Below, piece by piece: positions 51,076 through 58,937 of a stretch of 64,000 nucleotides of DNA. Below the pieces are notes generated by a model that searched no databases, had not been told where the DNA came from, and was given only the letters and a program-made list of their open reading frames with translations. This DNA is from Roseateles aquatilis (GTDB taxonomy: Bacteria > Pseudomonadota > Gammaproteobacteria > Burkholderiales > Burkholderiaceae_C), in NCBI RefSeq assembly GCF_002205645.1, contig NZ_NIOF01000011.1:1-64000 (forward strand). The letters run 5' to 3'. Position 1 is the stretch's first letter, and each line of letters begins with the position of its first letter. A program made the translations under genes and the position numbers.

Positions 51076-51945
51076 TCATTGCTGATCGGACGTGCCAGGC
51101 TTCACGAGCACTTCCGCCCGCATCGTCTCCAGCCCGCCTCCCGTGCGCACCCCGCGTACCGGGCACGCGTCCAGGTAATCCGCGCCGATCGCGAGCTTCA
51201 CGTACCGCCCATCCGCGAGGCATTGGTTGCTGATGTCGTATCCCAGCCAGCCGCCCGCCATGCCGCCCGCCGCCTTGCCGGCCATCTCGCCGGCCCTGTC
51301 GCCCGCGACCGACGACGCCTCCGGCAGCCGCACCTCGGCCCAGGCGTGGCTGGCGACATGCGCGAAGTCCGTCGCCAGGTAGCCGGAGACATACCGCGCC
51401 GGCAGCCCCAGCAGCCGAGCGCAGCAGACGAAGACCTGCGCATGGTCCTGACAGACGCCGCGGCCGGTCTCGAAGGCCTCCGCCGCCGGCGTCGCCGCGT
51501 CGGTGTAGCCCTTCAGATAGGGCATGCGGTCGCCGATCGCCGCCATCAGCGCCATCAGCGCGGCATGCGGATCATCGCGCGCCGCATCGGCGAAGGCGGC
51601 GGCGAAGCGGCGCAGCGGCTCGTCGGCACGCGTCAGCGCGCTGTCGCGCAGGAACAGCGGCGCGGGCAATTCGTCCCGTGGGTCGGGCCGCGGCAACGCG
51701 TCGTCGGTGACGACCTCGCCCATGGCCCGCAGCAGGATCTCCCGGCGCGGGCCGTCCAGGCTCAGCACGTGCATGGTGTTGCCGAAGGCGTCCCGGCAGA
51801 CGTTCGCCGGCGCCGGCAGGGCCAGCCCCCAGTGCAGCACCTGCACGCCCCGCGCGGGGCGCGGCGTGAGGCGCAGGTACTGCACGCTGCGGGCAAGCGG
51901 CGCGTCGTAGCGGTAGACGGTCTCGTGGGCAATGTGCAGGTGCAT
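51076..51945 (-). CDS. Transglutaminase-like cysteine protease of the Anbu cluster
   Basis: 289 residues. An N-terminal transglut_N region (HIAHETVYRYDAPLARSVQY) precedes the catalytic core with Cys in GRGVCQDHAQVF, His in VASHAWAEV and Asp in LGYDISNQC, a complete papain-like triad. A Gly/Ala-rich insertion (AGDRAGEMAGKAAGGMAGG) between the His and Asp segments looks like a recent slippage expansion. Such proteins accompany Anbu and the ATP-grasp/alpha-E pair and may act as peptidases or crosslinkers on the same substrate. Confidence 0.9.
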   Translation of the reverse strand: MHLHIAHETVYRYDAPLARSVQYLRLTPRPARGVQVLHWGLALPAPANVCRDAFGNTMHVLSLDGPRREILLRAMGEVVTDDALPRPDPRDELPAPLFLRDSALTRADEPLRRFAAAFADAARDDPHAALMALMAAIGDRMPYLKGYTDAATPAAEAFETGRGVCQDHAQVFVCCARLLGLPARYVSGYLATDFAHVASHAWAEVRLPEASSVAGDRAGEMAGKAAGGMAGGWLGYDISNQCLADGRYVKLAIGADYLDACPVRGVRTGGGLETMRAEVLVKPGTSDQQ

Positions 51946-51957
51946 GGCGGGCCTCGG

Positions 51958-52929
51958 TCACTGGGCCTCGAAGTAGGCGCGCTGGATGTCCAGACCCAGG
52001 CGGGCCGAGTCCTCCAGGAAACCGGTCAGCCACGGATGCAGGCCCGTCTCCAGGATCTCGTCCACCGCGCCGTACTGCAGCTTCAGCGCCAGCTCGCCGG
52101 CGCGCTGCTTGACGCGTCGGCCCGCGTCGGCATCGCCGCCGCGGGCCTCGATCTCCGGGAGGATCTCACGGATCTCGTCGCAGCAGGCGCGCAGCGAGCG
52201 CGGCACGTCCGGGCGCAGGATCAGCAGCTCCGTCACGAGCCGGCCGTTCAGGCTGTCCCGGTACACCGCGTGATACGCCTCGAAGGCCGACAGCGAGCGC
52301 AGCAGCGCGTTCCACGCGTAGAAGTCCGGCGCGCTGTCGCTGGGCACGTCCACCGGCGCCAGCGTGTCCACGGCCGGCGCGATCAGCTGCGACTTCACGT
52401 CCAGCAGCCGCGCGGTGTTGTCCGCGCGCTCGATGAAGGTGCCCAGCCGGATGAAGCTGTAGGCGTCGTTGCGCTGCAGCGTGCCGTAGGTCGCGCCGCG
52501 GAACAGGTGGGAGCGCTCCTTCACCCAGTCGAAGAAGGACGACGGATCGACCACGCCGCGCCGCGCCAGCTCGCGCGCCTCCAGCCAGCTGGTGTTGATG
52601 GCCTCCCACATCTCGGCGGTGATCTGGCCGCGCACCGCGTGCGCGTTCTCCCGCGCCTGCCGGAAGCAGGACAGCACCGAGGCGGGGTTCTCCAGGTCGA
52701 TGCCCATGAAGCGGAACAGCTGCTCGGCGCTCAGCCGCGCGTGGCGCGCCTGATAGGCCTCGAGCGTGCCGGTGATGGCCAGGGGGGCGGCGAGCTCCGT
52801 CGCCGCGCCGCGCGATTGCGGCAGCAACGACAGCGAGTGCGTCACGTCGAGCATGCGCACGAGGTTCTCGGCGCGCTCCAGGTAGCGGCTCATCCAGTAG
52901 AGCTGGGCGGCGGTGCGGCTGAGCATCAT
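51958..52929 (-). CDS. Alpha-E domain protein of the Anbu cluster
   Basis: 323 residues, all-helical. The start LSRTAAQLYWMSRYLERAEN is the signature of the alpha-E (DUF403) family; further conserved pieces are FIRLGTFIERADNTARLLDV and AFEAYHAVYRDSL. The family always accompanies a circularly permuted ATP-grasp protein and may assist in peptide-bond synthesis. Two consecutive ATGs (52929 and 52926) are possible; the first overlaps the upstream stop by one base. Confidence 0.92.
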   Translation of the reverse strand: MMLSRTAAQLYWMSRYLERAENLVRMLDVTHSLSLLPQSRGAATELAAPLAITGTLEAYQARHARLSAEQLFRFMGIDLENPASVLSCFRQARENAHAVRGQITAEMWEAINTSWLEARELARRGVVDPSSFFDWVKERSHLFRGATYGTLQRNDAYSFIRLGTFIERADNTARLLDVKSQLIAPAVDTLAPVDVPSDSAPDFYAWNALLRSLSAFEAYHAVYRDSLNGRLVTELLILRPDVPRSLRACCDEIREILPEIEARGGDADAGRRVKQRAGELALKLQYGAVDEILETGLHPWLTGFLEDSARLGLDIQRAYFEAQ

Positions 52930-54356
52930 CAGTTCTCCAGGATCCAGGTGTCTTTCGTCCCGCCGCCCTGCGACGAATTGACGACCAGCGAGCCCGCCTT
53001 CAACGCCACCCGCGTCAGGCCGCCCGCCACCATGTTGACCTCGCGGCCCGACAGCACGAACGGCCGCAGGTCGATGTGGCGCGGCGCGATGCCGCGCTCG
53101 ACGAAGGTCGGGCAGCTCGACAGGCACAGCGTCGGCTGCGCGATGTAGTTGGACGGGTCGGCCTTGACCCGTTCCTTGAAGGCGGCCACCTCCGCCGCGC
53201 TGGCCGCCGGGCCGACCAGCATCCCGTAGCCGCCGGCGCCGTGCACCTCCTTCACCACCAGCTCGGCCATGTGGTTCAGCACGTGGTCCAGGTCCTGCGG
53301 CTTGCGGCACTGCCAGGTCGGCACGTTGTGCAGGATGGGCTCCTCGCCCAGGTAGAAGCGGATCATGTCCGGCACATACGGGTAGATGGACTTGTCGTCA
53401 GCGACGCCGGTGCCGATCGCGTTGGCCAGCACCACGTGGCCCTGCTTGTAGACCGAGAGCAGCCCCGGCACCCCCAGCATCGAATCGGCCCGGAAGGCCA
53501 GCGGGTCGAGGAAGGCGTCGTCGATGCGGCGGTAGATCACGTCGACGCGCTTGGGCCCGACGGTGGTCCGCATGAAGACGAAGCCGTCCTTGACGAACAG
53601 ATCCTGGCCCTCGACCAGCTCCACGCCCATCTGCTGGGCCAGGAAGGCGTGCTCGAAGTAGGCCGAGTTGAACGGACCCGGCGTCAGCACCACCACGGTC
53701 GGGTTGTCCGCCGGGCTGGCCTGGCGCAACGTGCCCAGCAGCAGCGCCGGGTAATGCGCCACCGGCGCGATCGAGTAGGTCGCGAACAGCTCCGGGAAGA
53801 GCCGCATCATCATCTTGCGGTTCTCCAGCATGTAGCTGACGCCGGAGGGCACGCGCAAGTTGTCCTCCAGCACGTAATAGCCGCCGTCGGAATGGCGGAT
53901 CAGGTCCACGCCGGTGATGTGGGCGTAGATGCCCAGGGGCAGGTCCAGCCCCTGCATGGCGGGCTGGTACTGGGCGTTGGCGAAGACCTGCTCGGCGGGG
54001 ATCAGGCCGGCCTTGACGATCTCGTGGTCGTGGTAGATGTCCCACAGGAAGCGGTTGAGCGCGGTGACGCGCTGGCGCAGGCCGCGCTCCAGCATCCGCC
54101 AGTCGTCGGCCGGCACGATGCGCGGCACGGTGTCGAAGGGGATGAGCCGCTCGGCCCCGGCCTCGTCGCCGTAGACGGCGAAGGTGATGCCGACCTTGTG
54201 GAAGAGCAGGTCGGCTTCGGATCGCTTCTTGGCCAGGGCGTCCGGCGTCTGGGCGTGCAGCCAGTCGGCGAAGGCCTGGTAGCTGGTCCGGATCGCGCCG
54301 CTTTGCAGCAGCATCTCGTCGTAGTGGCCGGTGGCCGGCAGGGTCAACGCATGCAT
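52929..54356 (-). CDS. Circularly permuted ATP-grasp protein of the Anbu cluster
   Basis: 475 residues. A circularly permuted ATP-grasp type-2 protein (DUF404/DUF407 family): HYDEMLLQSGAIRTSYQAF, GIYAHITGVDLIRH, YYVLEDNLRVPSGVSYMLEN and KEVHGAGGYGMLVGP, ending in SLVVNSSQGGGTKDTWIL. ATP-grasp enzymes form carboxylate-amine bonds using acyl phosphates, so a ligase making a peptide-like tag is plausible; the product is unknown. ATG 54356 has GGAG 6 nt upstream. First gene of the cluster; divergent from a GGDEF gene. Confidence 0.92.
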   Translation of the reverse strand: MHALTLPATGHYDEMLLQSGAIRTSYQAFADWLHAQTPDALAKKRSEADLLFHKVGITFAVYGDEAGAERLIPFDTVPRIVPADDWRMLERGLRQRVTALNRFLWDIYHDHEIVKAGLIPAEQVFANAQYQPAMQGLDLPLGIYAHITGVDLIRHSDGGYYVLEDNLRVPSGVSYMLENRKMMMRLFPELFATYSIAPVAHYPALLLGTLRQASPADNPTVVVLTPGPFNSAYFEHAFLAQQMGVELVEGQDLFVKDGFVFMRTTVGPKRVDVIYRRIDDAFLDPLAFRADSMLGVPGLLSVYKQGHVVLANAIGTGVADDKSIYPYVPDMIRFYLGEEPILHNVPTWQCRKPQDLDHVLNHMAELVVKEVHGAGGYGMLVGPAASAAEVAAFKERVKADPSNYIAQPTLCLSSCPTFVERGIAPRHIDLRPFVLSGREVNMVAGGLTRVALKAGSLVVNSSQGGGTKDTWILEN

Positions 54357-54541
54357 GAAGTCTCCAGGGGCGAGCCGCGACATGGGCGGCCGGACGGGGC
54401 GTTGCAAGGCGCGTGCCCAGGGTCGGGGACCGCTGACGCAGGCGTGGGGCTCAGCTTGACCGGTTTTGGTGCGGTTGCAAAGCCCGCCCCGTGCCTGTGC
54501 CTCGGCCGCGCCCGGCCGTGGTGCAGGGGCAATATCCCGCG

Positions 54542-54570
54542 TTGCGCGTCGGCCGGGCAATCGCTACAAA
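54542..54570 (+). promoter_or_regulatory. Sigma70-like promoter of the dCache-GGDEF gene
   Basis: TTGCGC (54542-54547), 17-nt spacer, TACAAA (54565-54570). The ATG at 54578 lies 7 nt after the -10, where transcription would begin, implying a leaderless mRNA. Confidence 0.5.
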
Positions 54571-54577
54571 TGCCGCG

Positions 54578-56716
54578 ATGCACAACGACTCCCAGGCGCT
54601 CCCGCCCCCCGGCTCCGCCCCGTCCGGCCGGCCGGAGCCCACCTCCTCGTCCGACCCGCTCGGCGCCGCGTTGCCGCGGGGCTCGCGCGCGTCGCTCGGC
54701 CGCTGGCTCACCGCGATGGTGCTGGCGGCGGTGGCCGTGGCGCTGCTCAGCTCGGCGCTGCTGATCGAGAACTTCGCCCGCGCCCATGCCGAGCGCCGCG
54801 CGGTGGAGTCCCTGCGGCAGGTCGCCGTCGACTTCCGCGACGCGCTGGACCGCGGCATGGCGCAGCAGTTCAAGGAAGTGAGGGTGCTGGCGCAGCTGGA
54901 GCCCTTCCGGCGCTTCGACGATCCGGAGGCGATGCGCCGCGCGCTCGACCAGGTGCAGATCGGTTTCGACCACTTCGCCTGGCTGGGCGTGACCGATGCG
55001 CAGGGGCGGGTGGTCGCGGCGGCGGGTGGCCTGCTGGACGGCGTGGACGTGTCCCGGCGGCCGTGGTGGCAGGGCGCGCGCAAGGGCGCCCCGTTCGTCG
55101 GCGACGTCCATTCGGCGCTGCTGCTGGAGAAGCTGCTGCCGCGCCAGAGCGAGCCCTGGCGCTTCGTCGACTTCGCGGTGCCGCTGCTGGACGGCCGGGG
55201 GCAGCTGCAGGGCGTGTTCGGCGTCCACCTGAGCTGGAGCTGGGCGCGGCAGATCAAGAGCGAGCTGATCGACGCCACGATGGCCTCGCATCAGGCCGAC
55301 GCGCTGGTGCTGGGCCAGGGTGGGGCGGTGATCCTGGGGCCGTCGGACCTGGAGGGCAAGACCGTGCCGATCCGGCCCGAGGAGGGCGTCGGCCTGCGTC
55401 ACCACGAGGCCGACGGCGTCGAGTACTTCGCCGTCAGCGTGCCCAGCCAGGGCTACGGGCCGTATCCGGGCCTGGGCTGGACGGTGCTGGTGCGGCAGCC
55501 GGTGGCCCTCGCGCTGGAGGACTACTACCAGCTGCGCCGCCAGATCGTGCTGAGCGCCGTGTTGCTGCTGGCGGCGGCGGTGCCGGTCAGCTGGTGGCTG
55601 GCGCGGCGCATGAGCCGCCCGCTGGACGAGCTGAGCCGCGCCATCGCCCGGCGCCACCACCTGGGTGACGATGCGCTGCCGAGCGTCGGCGGCTACCGCG
55701 AGGCGGCGATGCTGTCCAACGCGCTGCAGGAGTTGTCCCGGCGCCAGGCGGCCCAGGACCGATCGCTGGCGGAGCTCAACGCCTCCCTGGAGCAGCGGGT
55801 GGTCGCGCGCACCGAGGAACTGCGCGACGCGCTGCTGCGGCAGGAATCCAGCGAGCGCCGGCTGCGCACGATCACGGACAACCTGCCGGTGCTGATCTCC
55901 TACATCGACGCCGACCAGCGGGTGCGTTTCCTCAACGCGACCTTCCACGGCTGGATGGGCATGGCGCCGGAGCAGGCGCTGGGCCGCACCCTGTCCGAGG
56001 TGATCGGGCCGGTGCTGCACGAGCAGCGCGCCGACTTCCTCAAGGGCGCGCTGGCGGGCGTGCGGCAGCGTTTCGAGACGCGGTCCGAAGCCAACGGCGT
56101 CGCCCGGGACCTGCTGGCCGAGTACGTGCCGGACGTCCGGCCCGACGGCACGGTGGCCGGCGTCTACACGCTCGCGACCGACATCACCGCGTTCAAGCAG
56201 GTCGAGCGGGAGCTGGACCGGCTCAGCCGCGTCGACCCGCTGACCGGCCTGCCGAACCGGCGCCAATTCGAGTCGCGGCTGTCGGAGTCGCTGGCGCGGA
56301 CGCGGCGCGGCGGCCGCACGCTGGGGCTGATGTTCCTGGACCTGGACCACTTCAAGCAGGTCAACGACACGCTCGGACACGCGGCCGGGGACGTGGTGCT
56401 CAAGGTCTTCGCCGACCGCGTGCGCGGGGTGATCCGGGAGACGGACCAGCTCTGCCGGCTGGCCGGCGACGAATTCGTGCTCATCCTGGAGAACCTGGCC
56501 GAGCCGCGCGAGGCCACCCTCGTGGCGCAGAAGGTGGTAGAGGCGGTGCGGGTCCCGCTGGCGCTGTCCGGTACCGAGCTGCGCCTGTCGACCAGCATCG
56601 GCGTGGCCTGCCATGACGGCGGCGACGAAAGCGAGGTCGCGTTGCTGGGCCGTGCCGACGACGCGCTCTACGCGGCCAAGGACGCGGGGCGGGATTGCTG
56701 GCGGTCGGCGGACTGA
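54578..56716 (+). CDS. dCache-PAS-GGDEF diguanylate cyclase
   Basis: 712 residues. A Pro/Ser-rich cytosolic N-terminus, then helix TM1 (WLTAMVLAAVAVALLSSALL, about 43-62), a periplasmic dCache sensor (LGVTDAQGRVVAAAGG, SRRPWWQGARKGAPFVGDV), TM2 (about 323-345), a HAMP-like linker, a coiled coil, a PAS domain (LPVLISYIDADQRVRFLNAT) and a C-terminal GGDEF domain (DPLTGLPNRRQFESRL, LDLDHFKQVNDTLGHAAGD). The active-site loop is LAGDEFVLIL: Ala replaces the first Gly, a substitution compatible with activity in some cyclases. No EAL domain. Senses an extracellular ligand of unknown identity. Confidence 0.9.
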   Translation: MHNDSQALPPPGSAPSGRPEPTSSSDPLGAALPRGSRASLGRWLTAMVLAAVAVALLSSALLIENFARAHAERRAVESLRQVAVDFRDALDRGMAQQFKEVRVLAQLEPFRRFDDPEAMRRALDQVQIGFDHFAWLGVTDAQGRVVAAAGGLLDGVDVSRRPWWQGARKGAPFVGDVHSALLLEKLLPRQSEPWRFVDFAVPLLDGRGQLQGVFGVHLSWSWARQIKSELIDATMASHQADALVLGQGGAVILGPSDLEGKTVPIRPEEGVGLRHHEADGVEYFAVSVPSQGYGPYPGLGWTVLVRQPVALALEDYYQLRRQIVLSAVLLLAAAVPVSWWLARRMSRPLDELSRAIARRHHLGDDALPSVGGYREAAMLSNALQELSRRQAAQDRSLAELNASLEQRVVARTEELRDALLRQESSERRLRTITDNLPVLISYIDADQRVRFLNATFHGWMGMAPEQALGRTLSEVIGPVLHEQRADFLKGALAGVRQRFETRSEANGVARDLLAEYVPDVRPDGTVAGVYTLATDITAFKQVERELDRLSRVDPLTGLPNRRQFESRLSESLARTRRGGRTLGLMFLDLDHFKQVNDTLGHAAGDVVLKVFADRVRGVIRETDQLCRLAGDEFVLILENLAEPREATLVAQKVVEAVRVPLALSGTELRLSTSIGVACHDGGDESEVALLGRADDALYAAKDAGRDCWRSAD

Positions 56717-56750
56717 GCGGAGATCGGAAGATCGGGAGGTCGCGAGCTGC

Positions 56751-56798
56751 GAGCCATGAGCCATGAGCCATGAGCCATGAGCCATGAGCCATGAGCCA
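56751..56798 (+). repeat. (GAGCCAT)6 heptanucleotide tandem repeat
   Basis: Six perfect 7-bp units (56751-56792) plus GAGCCA. It lies between the GGDEF stop and the ModE-like start. Each unit contains an ATG when read across units, and one added unit shifts the reading frame by one. Confidence 0.95.
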
Positions 56799-56879
56799 GA
56801 GTTGCGAGTCGCATGGCCAGAGCAAAGAGCCGAGCGCGATATCGCGTCGGGCCGCCGACGATCGGGTGTAATGCGCGGC

Positions 56880-57263
56880 ATGGCGACTTCCTCTTCTTCC
56901 TCTTCCAGCGCCGCCCGCAAGCCGGAGCTGCGGCTGCGCATGCGGGTCACCGTCGGCGACGTGATCGCGGTCGGGCCGGGCAAGATCGCGCTGCTGGAGG
57001 CGCTCGACGAGACCGGCTCCATCACCGCGGCGGCCAAGTCACTGGACATGTCCTATCGACGCGCCTGGCTGCTGATCGACGAGCTCAACCGCGCGCTGAA
57101 GGAGCCGGCGGTGGCCACCGCGGCCGGCGGCGCCAAGGGCGGCGGCAGCGCGCTGACTGCCAGCGGCCACGCGCTGGTGGCGTTGTACCGGCAGATCGAG
57201 CAGACCGCGCTGCAGGCGTGCAAGCCCGAGATCCGGCAACTCATGAAGCTGCTGGCGCCCTGA
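56880..57263 (+). CDS. ModE-like molybdate-responsive repressor, DNA-binding domain only
   Basis: 127 residues. After a Ser-rich N-terminus comes the ModE N-terminal winged HTH: GKIALLEALDETGSITAAAK and SLDMSYRRAWLLIDELNRAL. It lacks the two C-terminal TOBE/Mop domains that bind molybdate in E. coli ModE, as in many short ModE proteins. TGTAAT at 56867-56872 lies 7 nt before ATG 56880, so that start is chosen; an ATG at 56871 overlaps the box and a much longer version from 56784 would run out of the heptanucleotide repeat. modABC follows, with a ModE-box-like palindrome before modA. Confidence 0.85.
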   Translation: MATSSSSSSSAARKPELRLRMRVTVGDVIAVGPGKIALLEALDETGSITAAAKSLDMSYRRAWLLIDELNRALKEPAVATAAGGAKGGGSALTASGHALVALYRQIEQTALQACKPEIRQLMKLLAP

Positions 57264-57280
57264 GCGGGCCACCATCGCTC

Positions 57281-57330
57281 GCCACCGCCACCGCCACCGC
57301 CACCGCCACCGCCACCGCCACCGCCACCGC
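57281..57330 (+). repeat. (GCCACC)8 microsatellite
   Basis: About 8.3 hexanucleotide units in the ModE-modA gap, starting 18 nt after the ModE stop; non-coding on both strands as far as can be judged. Confidence 0.95.
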
Positions 57331-57349
57331 CTTGCGTCGCGCCGAGACA

Positions 57350-57389
57350 GGGCAGGGCAGGGCAGGGCAGGGCAAGCCAAGGGCTTGCC
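57350..57389 (+). repeat. (GGGCA)5 pentanucleotide repeat running into a hairpin
   Basis: Five GGGCA units (57350-57374) overlap a hairpin GGCAAGCC (57371-57378) / GGCTTGCC (57382-57389). No T-run follows, so termination is doubtful. Confidence 0.85.
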
Positions 57390-57405
57390 TCCCCCAGGCC
57401 ACGCC

Positions 57406-57419
57406 ATATCCTGGGATAT
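57406..57419. promoter_or_regulatory. ModE-box-like palindrome upstream of modA
   Basis: ATATCC-TG-GGATAT, 41 nt before the modA ATG. It overlaps a possible -10 (TATATT 57416-57421), which fits repression by the ModE-like protein encoded upstream. Confidence 0.65.
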
Positions 57420-57460
57420 ATTGCGGACCTCTTTTGCAAGCCGCCTCGGAGGGCCAATCC

Positions 57461-58231
57461 ATGCGTTGGAATCGTTCGATGAATACCGCCCGCCGCGCCG
57501 CCGTGCTGACCCTGGCCCTGATGGCCGCGGGCCTGGCGCAGGCGGCCGACGTCACCGTCTCCGCGGCGGCCAGCCTGACCAACGCGTTCAAGGAGCTGGC
57601 GCCGGCCTTCGAGGCCGCCCATCCCGGCACCAAGCTGCAATTCAACTTCGCCGCGTCGGACGCGCTGCTGGCGCAGATCGCCAAGGGCGCGCCGGTCGAC
57701 GTCTTCGCGTCGGCAGACCAGGAAACGATGGACAAGGCGCAGCAGCAGAAGCTGCTGGTCGACGGCACGCGCCGCAACTTCGTCAGCAATGCGCTGGTGG
57801 TGATCACGCCGCTGGAGGGCGGCGTGGCGCTGAAGGCGCTGGCGGACCTGCAGCAGCCGGCCGTCAAGCGCGTCGCCATCGGCAAGCCCGAGGGCGTGCC
57901 GGCCGGTCGTTACGCCAAGGGCGCGCTGGAGGCGGCCAAGCTCTGGCCCGCCGTCGAGCCCAAGGCCGTCTACGCGCAGAACGTGCGCCAGGCGCTGGAC
58001 TACGTGTCGCGCGGCGAGGTCGAGGCCGGCTTCGTCTACGCCACCGACGCCCTGGTGCTGAAGGACAAGGTCCGCATCCTGTTCAGCGTGCCGACAGAGA
58101 CGCCGATCTCCTACCCCATCGCCGTGACCAACGTCGGCCCGAACGTCGAGGGCGGCAAGGCGTTCCTGACCTTCGTCGCGTCGCCGGCCGGCCAGGCCGT
58201 GCTCGCGAAGTACGGCTTCCAGAAGCCCTGA
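57461..58231 (+). CDS. modA: Molybdate ABC transporter substrate-binding protein
   Basis: 256 residues, periplasmic. Signal peptide ends at LAQAADV; the mature start VTVSAAASLTNAFKELAPAF contains the oxyanion-binding Ser residues, and FNFAASDALLAQIAKGAPVDVFASAD is the typical ModA second block. Binds molybdate or tungstate and delivers it to ModBC. ATG 57461 has GGAGG 8 nt upstream. First gene of modABC, downstream of a ModE-like operator. Confidence 0.95.
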   Translation: MRWNRSMNTARRAAVLTLALMAAGLAQAADVTVSAAASLTNAFKELAPAFEAAHPGTKLQFNFAASDALLAQIAKGAPVDVFASADQETMDKAQQQKLLVDGTRRNFVSNALVVITPLEGGVALKALADLQQPAVKRVAIGKPEGVPAGRYAKGALEAAKLWPAVEPKAVYAQNVRQALDYVSRGEVEAGFVYATDALVLKDKVRILFSVPTETPISYPIAVTNVGPNVEGGKAFLTFVASPAGQAVLAKYGFQKP

Positions 58232-58268
58232 GCGTCGGCTCGACGGCTGAACGGAAACGGCGCGCCAC

Positions 58269-58937
58269 GTGGATCAAGCCTGGATCGCGCTGGCGCTGTC
58301 GTTGAAGGTGGCGGGCTGGGCCACGGCGCTCAATCTGGTGCTGGGCGTGGCCGCCGGCTTCGCGCTGGCGCGTTTCCGCTTTCCGGGACGGGAGCTGCTG
58401 GACGCGATCCTGACGCTGCCCATGGTGCTGCCGCCGACGGTGCTGGGCTACTACCTGCTGGTCGTGATCGGCCGGCGCGGCTGGCTCGGCGCCTGGTTGT
58501 GGGAGCACTTCGGCATCAACCTGATCTTCACCTGGCAGGGCGCGGTGATCGCCGCGACGATCGTCGCCTTCCCGCTGGTGATGAAGTCGGCGCGCGCGGC
58601 CTTCGAGGGCGTCGATCCGCAACTGGAGCGGGCCGGCCGGGTGCTCGGCCTGGGCGAGTGGGCGCTGTTCTTCCGCGTCACGTTGCCGATGGCCTGGCGC
58701 GGCGTGCTGGCCGGCGTGCTGCTGGCCTTCGCCCGCGCGCTCGGTGAATTCGGCGCCACGCTGATGGTCGCCGGCAGCATTCCGGGCAAGACGCAGACGC
58801 TGTCGGTCGCGGTGTACGAGGCGGTGCAGGCCGGCCAGGACGACACCGCCAACCTGCTGGTGTTGATCACGTCGGCGACCTGCGTCGTGGTGCTGTTGCT
58901 GGCGGGCCGGCTGGCCGGATCGAGGCCCGCGACATGA
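58269..58937 (+). CDS. modB: Molybdate ABC transporter permease
   Basis: 222 residues with five membrane helices. ILTLPMVLPPTVLGYYLLV and the EAA loop ERAGRVLGLGEWALFFRVTL, then FARALGEFGATLMVAGSIPG, are ModB hallmarks. Start is GTG 58269; no ATG precedes the first helix. Overlaps modC by 4 nt (ATGA). Confidence 0.95.
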   Translation: MDQAWIALALSLKVAGWATALNLVLGVAAGFALARFRFPGRELLDAILTLPMVLPPTVLGYYLLVVIGRRGWLGAWLWEHFGINLIFTWQGAVIAATIVAFPLVMKSARAAFEGVDPQLERAGRVLGLGEWALFFRVTLPMAWRGVLAGVLLAFARALGEFGATLMVAGSIPGKTQTLSVAVYEAVQAGQDDTANLLVLITSATCVVVLLLAGRLAGSRPAT

